In this document: positions 58,275-64,000 of the stretch, one piece after another | How positions within the stretch are numbered: the first letter of the stretch is position 1 | Layout: every line of letters starts with the position of its first letter | Assembly: GCF_033100395.1 (NCBI RefSeq) | Contig: NZ_JAWLVJ010000007.1 | Location: forward strand, 132,422-196,421 | Source: Terasakiella sp033100395 | GTDB lineage: Bacteria > Pseudomonadota > Alphaproteobacteria > Rhodospirillales > Terasakiellaceae | Length of the DNA: 64,000 nt | Reading direction: 5' to 3' | The notes under the pieces: generated by a model | What the model was told of the DNA's origin: nothing | Databases searched by the model: none | What the model saw: only the letters and a program-made list of their open reading frames with translations | Program-made: the position numbers and the translations under genes

Positions 58275-59947
58275 TTGTCACCCATACGAACTTTGTTGGT
58301 CGGTGCAAAATTGCGCGAATATTGTAGTGGGTCCGGATCTGGCTTGCCAAAGTGCCAGCCCTGACCGAAATCGATGCCACAGTCTGCCATATGTTTGGCC
58401 ATCGGTTCATCTTCCACCATTTCTGCTACGGTGTGGATGTTCAGGTCATGACACATGTTGGACATCGCACGCAAAAGGTCACCGCCTTTTTCTGTTTGAT
58501 AGGCACGTTTGACCACGGGGCCATCAAATTTCACCACATCTACATCCAGCCCGTTCAGATAGTCAAAGCTGGCGGAACCGGCGCCAAAGTCATCCAGGCA
58601 GACTTCAAATTTCATTTTACGGATGGACTGCAGGATTTTGTTCACCTTGGGCAGGTCTTCAATGCGGGCGGATTCTGTGACCTCAAACATCAGATGGCCT
58701 GACATTTCAGGCGCATCTTTCAGCATCTTGTGTAATGTCTTCATGAACATCTCGTTACTGAGGGATGCACCAGACAGGTTGATCGCCACGGGGGGCAGGA
58801 ACTTTTTCTGGCGGAAGTGATGGACGCGTTCAATGCTCTTTTTTACAATCGCCATATCCAGATCACAGATGATCCCGACTTCTTCAGCCAGACAGATCAT
58901 ATGGAAGGGCGATTCTTTCGCGTGTTCCCCTTTAAAGCGAACCAGGCCTTCAAAGTGATGGACATAGCCTTTTTTCAGATCATTGATCGGCATGAAGAAG
59001 ATATCCAGATCCATGGATTTGGACACTTCTTTAATAAAGCCAACGTTCTTGACCGTATTGGTCATCATGCCGGAAAGCACATCAGACAGGGCATTTTCAC
59101 GAACCGAGCCCTTGTTCTCACAGAATTTCTGCATGGTGTGGATCAAGGCACGGGCGACCTGATCTTCACTCATGCCTGCGCCATCCACATCCAATGTGCT
59201 GGAAATCGCCTGCACCATATCGCCATCCGGATGGATTTGGGCTGCCAGGGCTTCGATCTGTGCGTTAATCGCGTTGGTATCCACCCCTTCGGCATGGGCA
59301 AAACTGAAGCTGTCACCATCAATGCGGCTGGCGGTATCGCCGCCGATAGAATTGTCGTTTAAGACTTTTCCGATTTCACCCAGCAGTTTTTTCTTGTCGG
59401 TTGCCCCAACGGTATTGAGCAAACTGTCCAGATGATTGACCTTCACCATGGATACTTGCGCATCCCCGCCTGCGCGGATAAAGGAGGTCACACGTTCGGA
59501 TGCGACCTGAGAGAATGATTCGGTTTCAAGCAGATCGGTTTCATCATCCTTGATCAACGGTTCGATCTTGCCGATGGCCTTTTGCAGGTTCACCTTGATC
59601 GCCAGGAAAAAGTGATTGTTGAAGTCCGGTACGCGGTATCCGGAAATGGAGGTCCGAACCTTCTTGCCACCGGGGCCTTTTAAATGAAGGGTGATGTCAT
59701 CCAGGCGGCCTTTGTTGCTGGCCGTCTTAAATAGTTCAGCCAGCAATTTGTGATCTTGTTTGTGGACATAATCGACAAAGGAGGTACCTTGCATCTCATC
59801 CGGGTTTTTTCCGACCAGAACGGGGGTGGCACCTGCGACAAATTCAATGTCGTGATTGTCATTTAATTCAAACAGAAGGTCAGCCCGGCAAAAGGAGAGG
59901 GCGACAAAGCGTTCTTTTTCTCGTTTGGTTTTATCTGCAGCTGACAT
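58271..59947 (-). CDS. PAS-degenerate GGDEF-EAL protein, paralogue B
   Basis: 558 residues, same architecture as paralogue A at 54200-55861: leader KREKERFVALSFCRADLL, PAS-like domain, degenerate GGDEF-like domain (SRIDGDSFSFAH in place of GGDEF) and EAL. EAL residues: HFEGLVRF, INLSGASLS, MFEVTESAR, CLDDFGAGSASF, VKFDGPVV, AEMVED and QGWHFGKP. Identity between A and B is high throughout, so they arose by duplication, now separated by the mgl-lrp pair. Coupled downstream to the P-loop kinase by a four-base overlap. Probably c-di-GMP hydrolysis or binding. Confidence 0.88.
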   Translation of the reverse strand: MSAADKTKREKERFVALSFCRADLLFELNDNHDIEFVAGATPVLVGKNPDEMQGTSFVDYVHKQDHKLLAELFKTASNKGRLDDITLHLKGPGGKKVRTSISGYRVPDFNNHFFLAIKVNLQKAIGKIEPLIKDDETDLLETESFSQVASERVTSFIRAGGDAQVSMVKVNHLDSLLNTVGATDKKKLLGEIGKVLNDNSIGGDTASRIDGDSFSFAHAEGVDTNAINAQIEALAAQIHPDGDMVQAISSTLDVDGAGMSEDQVARALIHTMQKFCENKGSVRENALSDVLSGMMTNTVKNVGFIKEVSKSMDLDIFFMPINDLKKGYVHHFEGLVRFKGEHAKESPFHMICLAEEVGIICDLDMAIVKKSIERVHHFRQKKFLPPVAINLSGASLSNEMFMKTLHKMLKDAPEMSGHLMFEVTESARIEDLPKVNKILQSIRKMKFEVCLDDFGAGSASFDYLNGLDVDVVKFDGPVVKRAYQTEKGGDLLRAMSNMCHDLNIHTVAEMVEDEPMAKHMADCGIDFGQGWHFGKPDPDPLQYSRNFAPTNKVRMGDK

Positions 59948-59989
59948 CTGAGCCCTCGTTCCATATCGTTTTAGATAGAATAAATGTTT

Positions 59990-60625
59990 TTATCCCTTGT
60001 TTCTACGATGTTTTTTGTTTCTGTGTGAATTTTGGTTTGGTGATTTACGTTGGGGCGGCAGTTTAGGAAGATCGCCTTCCTGCAAAAGGGTCTCTTTCAA
60101 TTCTCCTGTTGGGATGTTGTCGAGGCTCCAATTTCCGATGGCATAGCGGATTAGCCGCAGGGTAGGGAAGCCAACAGCTGCTGTCATACGCCGCACCTGA
60201 CGGTTCTTGCCTTCCTTGATGGTCAGTTCAATCCAGCTGGTGGGGATTTTTGCACGAAAACGCACCGGTGGTGCGCGTTCCCACAGAATGTCGGGTTCAT
60301 TCATCAGGCGGGCTTTGGCCGGGCGGGTCTTGCCGTCTTTTAATTCCACACCTTTTCGTAAAGCCTCAAGCGCTTCTTCTGTCGGCACACCTTCCACCTG
60401 TACCCAATAGGTCTTGGGCAGCTTGAATTTAGGATGGGAAATCCGCGCCTGTGTGGGGCCGTCATCGGTCAGCAGCAATAAACCCTCGCTGTCCTTATCC
60501 AGTCGTCCTGCGGCATAGACGCCGGGGATTTTGATGTAATCGGCCAATGTCTCTCGTTCGATGCCTTCGTCGGTGAATTGGCACAGCACATTAAATGGTT
60601 TGTTGAACAAGATTATTTTCGACAT
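59990..60625 (-). CDS. rluE: rRNA pseudouridine synthase, RluE-like
   Basis: 211 residues from ATG 60625; a TTG two codons earlier is the alternative. RsuA/RluB-E family without an N-terminal S4 domain, the layout of RluE (23S rRNA U2457). ILFNKPFNVLCQFTDEG, the catalytic-Asp motif AAGRLDKDSEGLLLLT, and EGKNRQVRRMTAAVGFPTLRLIR. The C-terminal tail is Lys/Arg/Asn-rich (SPNQNSHRNKKHRRNKG) and likely RNA-contacting. It is divergent from the orphan gene at 60677; a 12-base palindrome TCTTCTAGAAGA (60637-60648) lies in the 51-base gap. Confidence 0.88.
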   Translation of the reverse strand: MSKIILFNKPFNVLCQFTDEGIERETLADYIKIPGVYAAGRLDKDSEGLLLLTDDGPTQARISHPKFKLPKTYWVQVEGVPTEEALEALRKGVELKDGKTRPAKARLMNEPDILWERAPPVRFRAKIPTSWIELTIKEGKNRQVRRMTAAVGFPTLRLIRYAIGNWSLDNIPTGELKETLLQEGDLPKLPPQRKSPNQNSHRNKKHRRNKG

Positions 60626-60676
60626 GGGCAAGGATATCTTCTAGAAGAGGGGCAACGATAATATAGGGATATAATT

Positions 60677-61027
60677 ATGGCGCATAATGCAGACAATGCC
60701 AGCTTTAGCAATGTTACAGATCAACAATTACGCTCCATCATTCTGGAAAGCCTGACAGAAATGACCTGGCTGCTGGAAGAAACACCCTGTTTGTCGGCTA
60801 CCTCCCTTGCAGATCAGCTCAATGAAATAAAGAAGGCTGCGTTTGAACAAATGTATGCCATTGGCCGTGAAACTATGGAGCGGGACCGTTCCGAAGAAGT
60901 CTTAAAAGCCATCCGCGCGTTGCAGGATGCCTTTGGTCAGATCATTGTCGCCATTTCACCCATGGATAGTGTGCGCCAATGCCTGAAGGATGTTTGGTTG
61001 AAGGAACTTGCGAGCGAATCGCAATAG
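60677..61027 (+). CDS. Hypothetical helical protein
   Basis: 116 residues, predicted all-helical (LRSIILESLTEMTWLLEE; VLKAIRALQDAFGQIIVAI), no signal, no membrane segment. I do not recognise the family. TATAAT sits just before the start. It stands between rluE and a chemotaxis receptor gene, but there is no evidence of joint function. Confidence 0.6.
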   Translation: MAHNADNASFSNVTDQQLRSIILESLTEMTWLLEETPCLSATSLADQLNEIKKAAFEQMYAIGRETMERDRSEEVLKAIRALQDAFGQIIVAISPMDSVRQCLKDVWLKELASESQ

Positions 61028-61372
61028 AGTAATCCTGCACTAAAATACCTTAATGTAAGATAATTATCTTTCGCAATGCGGTATGGCGGATTTCCGCTTA
61101 TTGCCTGAATTGTCATGCGCGAAATTCCGCACACAAAAATGCACGAATGAAAACAATTTACAAATTTTTGTGACTTTTATGGGTTTTTACGTAGAAAACA
61201 CGCTTTTGCCCATTTAAGCGGCACGTCCCTTTTTGTTAAAACTGTTCCAACAAAAACGATAAGCAACTTTGAGCAAGAGTTGGATAAACCCTCAACAATA
61301 AAAATAACAGGAGGAAGAGAACAGTGGGGACAAGCCAGAAAACTGGTCGTGTCTCTGTACGGAGCGCTAAAA
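61028..61372. other. Intergenic region upstream of chemotaxis receptor
   Basis: 345 bases without a convincing gene. Contains a perfect 14-base palindrome AAGATAATTATCTT (61057-61070), an 12-base hairpin GCGGATTTCCGC (61086-61097) and A+T-rich DNA (61140-61200). I see no clear sigma-28 (flagellar) promoter. A GTG at 61324 with AGGAGG upstream opens a 58-codon frame overlapping the receptor start; coding is doubtful. Confidence 0.5.
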
Positions 61373-63079
61373 ATGAACCTGACCATCAAAAAGAAGATTT
61401 TCCTGATCTGTGTGATCGTGCTGGCCGCCTTGTCAGTCATCTGGGGGACCGGCCTGTGGACCAATATGAAAGCCACCCAAAGTGCCGAGGTCACCAATAA
61501 ACTACGAACCGAAATTGATTTTCTGAATTTACTCAGACGTCAAAATCTAGTCGTGATTTCCATGGCCAATAAAATGATCGTCGCTTTCGCCAATGAAGAT
61601 ATTGACGGCGACCAATTTGAAATCATTACCGATAACGGCAAGCTCTTGCTCGCCAACAAAGATACCCTTTCCAAATATCTTGATGTGGAAGAACTCAAAC
61701 CTCTTGTGGTGCAGACAGGCAAAGACCTGGACAAGCTGATGTTTGAACTCGACAAAGGCTTTGCCCCCATGGTGGAAAAGGGAGAACCCAACTTTGCCGC
61801 CCTTACGCGCCTCAGTCTGACCGTTGATTTGGTGGGCGATCGACTGGATCGCAACATCGGGGCAATTGGGGAACATATCCAACATCACTTAAGCGAAGCC
61901 ATGGTGGAGTCTGAAGAATCCCTGGCGACTGCTTCTTACGTCACCACCGTTGGCTATATCTTTGCCGCCATCGCATCCGGCCTTTTATTGATCCTGTTGG
62001 GCCGTAGTATCGTGAATCCCATCAGTCGCATGACTGATGCGATGGCGAAGCTGGCTGGCGGGGATAAAGAGATTGAAATTCCGGCGACCGAACGATCTGA
62101 CGAAGTTGGCGGCATGGCAAAAGCTGTGCTGGTCTTTAAAGATAATATGATCCGCGCTGATGAGCTGGCGTTGGAAACCGATCGTACCAACCAGGGTTCA
62201 CGCGACCGTGCGGTTAAACGCAAAGAGATGATCCGCCTGTTTGATGACAAGATCGGCTCAGTTCTGGATGAAGTTGTGGCATCGCTTAATACTATGGCTG
62301 AGATGTCGAAAGAGATGAAAAACTCCACCACCCAGACCCTGGGGCGTTCTGAACAGGTCACTCAAAGTTCCGCCACGGCCAGTCAGAATATCGCCGAGAT
62401 TGCTTCGGTTGCTGATGAACTTGCGTCTTCCATCAGCGAGATCAGTGAGCAGGTGAACTATTCCTCCAAAAAATCAAGTGAAGGCGTGCAGCAGGCAACC
62501 AATACCGGGACAACCGTGGAGGAACTCTCTGTTGCGGCAGAAAAGATAGGCGAAGTCGCAGGTCTGATTACCGATATTGCTGAACAAACCAACCTGCTGG
62601 CTCTGAATGCGACTATTGAGGCATCGCGCGCTGGTGAAGCAGGCAAAGGCTTTGCGGTTGTGGCAAGTGAAGTCAAGAACCTCGCCACCCAAACCAGTGC
62701 GGCCATTGATGATATCCAGAAATATATCAATGATATCCAATCCGCCACCCATGATACGGTTACGAGCATTCAAAATATCTCCAGCTCCATCAGCGAAATC
62801 GACCAAGTCAACGCCACCATCGCGGCAGCCGTAGAAGAACAAGCCGCAGCCACCGGAAATATCGCGCGCAACATCGACGTCTCAGCCCAATCCGTCCAAG
62901 AAGTAGACGGCTTTATTGGTTCGATGCAGCAAGACGTGACCTCTTCTTGCACGGTGGCCGATAATGTCAAGGAAGGCGTAGAAGATATCGATCAACAATT
63001 CACCAACCTGAAAAAAGAAATCGAACACTTCCTCAAAGACGTCAGAAACGTCAGAACCAAGGCCATCCAAGCGGCCTAA
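61373..63079 (+). CDS. Methyl-accepting chemotaxis protein
   Basis: 568 residues from ATG 61373, with GGAG 9 bases upstream; the frame is open to 61280 without membrane-protein character. TM1 (~8-28, IFLICVIVLAALSVIWGTG), a helical periplasmic sensor of ~160 residues, TM2 (~190-210, YIFAAIASGLLLILLG), HAMP (~212-262), then the signalling domain with the conserved tip DIAEQTNLLALNATIEASRA (~400-420). There is no CheB/CheR-docking pentapeptide at the C-terminus (ends VRTKAIQAA). The ligand is unknown. Confidence 0.95.
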   Translation: MNLTIKKKIFLICVIVLAALSVIWGTGLWTNMKATQSAEVTNKLRTEIDFLNLLRRQNLVVISMANKMIVAFANEDIDGDQFEIITDNGKLLLANKDTLSKYLDVEELKPLVVQTGKDLDKLMFELDKGFAPMVEKGEPNFAALTRLSLTVDLVGDRLDRNIGAIGEHIQHHLSEAMVESEESLATASYVTTVGYIFAAIASGLLLILLGRSIVNPISRMTDAMAKLAGGDKEIEIPATERSDEVGGMAKAVLVFKDNMIRADELALETDRTNQGSRDRAVKRKEMIRLFDDKIGSVLDEVVASLNTMAEMSKEMKNSTTQTLGRSEQVTQSSATASQNIAEIASVADELASSISEISEQVNYSSKKSSEGVQQATNTGTTVEELSVAAEKIGEVAGLITDIAEQTNLLALNATIEASRAGEAGKGFAVVASEVKNLATQTSAAIDDIQKYINDIQSATHDTVTSIQNISSSISEIDQVNATIAAAVEEQAAATGNIARNIDVSAQSVQEVDGFIGSMQQDVTSSCTVADNVKEGVEDIDQQFTNLKKEIEHFLKDVRNVRTKAIQAA

Positions 63080-63104
63080 CAATTTATGCTCAGCAAGAAC
63101 CGTC

Positions 63105-63182
63105 ATGGCGCACCTCGTTGCGCCATAATGGGTTTGCTCAAGTAAATGGCATTTACCCATTAAGCCGCAACGTATGCGGCTT
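63105..63182. repeat. Two perfect hairpins after chemotaxis receptor
   Basis: Hairpin 1: ATGGCGCA/TGCGCCAT around CCTCGT (63105-63126). Hairpin 2: AAGCCGCA/TGCGGCTT around ACGTA (63162-63182). Between them AATGGGT/ACCCATT adds a third, looser pairing. A terminator-like hairpin follows at 63219-63238. Neither of the first two has a T-tail, so together they may form a structured RNA or a 3'-end processing region. Confidence 0.5.
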
Positions 63183-63218
63183 GACGAATTCTCTTTAGCA
63201 GAATGTAAAAATAACTCT

Positions 63219-63242
63219 GTCCCTGTGAAAACAGGGACCTTT
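63219..63242 (+). terminator. Terminator after chemotaxis receptor
   Basis: Stem GTCCCTGT/ACAGGGAC with a GAAA tetraloop (63219-63238), then CTTT. The short T-run makes it a moderate terminator; it lies just before the end of the convergent pentapeptide gene. Confidence 0.6.
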
Positions 63243-63248
63243 CCCCCA

Positions 63249-63910
63249 TTAGTCGCACTTAAACCGCCACCTCAAAGCCAGCAAAAACAAAGCCAGCAAC
63301 GTAAAACTCATAATAGATTGCAGCGAGGCGAGGAGTTTTACGCCCGTCGTAATATTAAAGGGAACAAGCGATTTATATTTTCCTGACCAGACCTGAAAGG
63401 GATGCACAATCTGCTCAATGGTAAAGTTGAAGGTTTTTGAAGTCAGGCTGCCCAATGTCTTTGGTGTTCCATCAACAAAAGGCATGTTATATCCGAAAAA
63501 ATAGACAAAACAGAAAAAGGCAGAGACGGCTAAAAGCCAAGCCAGTGGCCTGCTCGTACAGGTCCCATATTCCGACGTCACATCATAAATCCAAGACAAA
63601 AACTTGTCCCAGCCTTGCAAATCCGACGTCCGCTTGGCACGTTGTTCCAACACATTAAAGCGCCCTTGCTCAGAACGATTTCGAAAATCCTCCATGCGGA
63701 GCTTTAAAACACGATAGGCATTCGCCGCTTCCACTTTTTCATGGGCATCGCCTTTGTCAAAAAAATCAGTGCCGCGAAAACTAATATCCGAATGAAGCTC
63801 CGCATTATAAAATTCAGGCGCGACAGTAAATTCGACATTTGAAAAATCGGTGGTGTCATTAAATTTACGATTATTAAAAAAGGCTCTACCCTTAAACTTT
63901 GATCCCCTAA
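63249..63910 (-). pseudogene. Pentapeptide-repeat membrane protein, 5' end cut by IS element
   Basis: Remaining ~220 residues. The N-terminal part has pentapeptide-type repeats (SKFKGRAFFNN; DTTDFSNVEF; ISFRGTDF), then a charged linker and two membrane helices (~128-148, LAWLLAVSAFFCFVYFFGY; ~195-218, LLASLQSIMSFTLLALFLLA), like pentapeptide proteins fused to an ion-channel-type domain. Reading back, the native frame stops at 63910, where IS DNA begins. The first residues MGQAL of the open frame come from IS sequence and start with TTG. The original start and first repeats are therefore missing or lie beyond the IS; expression is doubtful. Confidence 0.65.
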
Positions 63911-64000
63911 GAGCCTGACCCAAAAGTAGTTGAGTGATTACAGTCAGTTATGATTCTATCGGTTTGCTACAACTGATGGAGAACAATAATGGCTTGGACA
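63911..64000 (+). mobile_element. IS5-family (IS1031-like) element, left end
   Basis: The terminus reads GAGCCTGACCCAAAAGTAG, the GAGCCTG-type inverted end of IS5-family IS1031/IS427 groups. TAA directly before it (63908-63910) fits the TNA target duplication of this group. The transposase begins 78 bases inside (MAWT). The rest lies beyond the window; the right end and duplicate TAA must be there to confirm the boundaries. Confidence 0.75.
63989..64000 (+). CDS. IS5-family transposase, first four codons (partial)
   Basis: ATG GCT TGG ACA reads MAWT, as at the start of many alphaproteobacterial IS5-family transposases (MAWTE...). GGAG is 9 bases upstream. The remainder is outside the window. 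Confidence 0.65.

Noticed and set aside
61324..61500. 58-codon frame from GTG with AGGAGG upstream, overlapping the chemotaxis receptor start
   Set aside because: Product is hydrophilic without pattern and is the out-of-frame reading of receptor codons; the ribosome site may be coincidental.
1..64000. CRISPR arrays, prophage or restriction/defence island
   Set aside because: No regularly spaced repeats, integrase, phage structural or restriction genes were seen.

Overview
The window reads as a chromosomal segment of a free-living, motile alphaproteobacterium, probably of the Rhodospirillales and related marine lineages. Pointers are RNase E with a long charged tail, a GlnE-Bcp pair, an IscR with the spacing CX7CX6C, and a complete ISC operon with an extra NifS-like desulfurase. 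Base composition looks close to 50% G+C by eye, and genes are densely packed. The assignment is inference from gene content; no 16S rRNA gene is present.

Layout. 1-2.4 kb: tail of an EAL-domain gene, a stand-alone receiver-domain protein, a STAS protein and an esterase. 2.5-8 kb: APS reductase, Tex, a PAS-GGDEF diguanylate cyclase and a two-PDZ exported protein. 8-12.4 kb (minus strand): an A+T-rich FkbM methyltransferase, a ferritin-like protein, a DsbA-like oxidoreductase, a DUF3047 lipoprotein and a BepA-like M48 protease. 12.4-15.4 kb: a degenerate gamma-glutamyltransferase homologue coupled to an aminotransferase, and a small Cys-rich protein. 15.5-23.7 kb: RNase E, a divergent amidase, PBP1A and release factor 2. 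23.7-30.8 kb: a five-gene minus-strand run, glnE-bcp-DUF455-GGDEF/EAL-exported agmatine deiminase-like. 30.9-38 kb: a YhdP-like protein, TyrS, MarC, AnmK and a small hydrolase.

38-47.7 kb is the metabolic core: cysE-iscR-nifS-like-iscS-iscU-iscA-hscB-hscA-fdx-iscX-DUF599-mnmA, all on the plus strand. It runs from cysteine synthesis through sulfur mobilisation and Fe-S assembly to sulfur use in tRNA thiolation. A strong promoter with an embedded dyad, likely an IscR site, and a 12-codon Cys-containing leader ORF precede cysE. 47.7-54.2 kb: an atypical patatin-like protein, tRNA-Met(CAU), a 55-residue gene, a hybrid histidine kinase, a periplasmic binding protein and a metallophosphoesterase. 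54.2-60 kb: two paralogous PAS/degenerate-GGDEF/EAL proteins flank methionine gamma-lyase and its divergent Lrp-type regulator, and a P-loop kinase is coupled to the second paralogue. 60-64 kb: an RluE-like pseudouridine synthase, an orphan, a chemotaxis receptor, a run of hairpins, and a pentapeptide-repeat membrane gene cut by an IS5-family (IS1031-like) element that runs off the window end.

Five genes with GGDEF or EAL domains, plus a kinase and a chemotaxis receptor, indicate heavy investment in c-di-GMP and motility signalling. I see no CRISPR array, phage or defence island. The least ordinary items are the degenerate GGT homologue, the CTSGQ patatin, the cysE leader/IscR-box arrangement, the CGTCATTCCCGCGAAAGCGGG repeat pair and the fresh-looking IS insertion.
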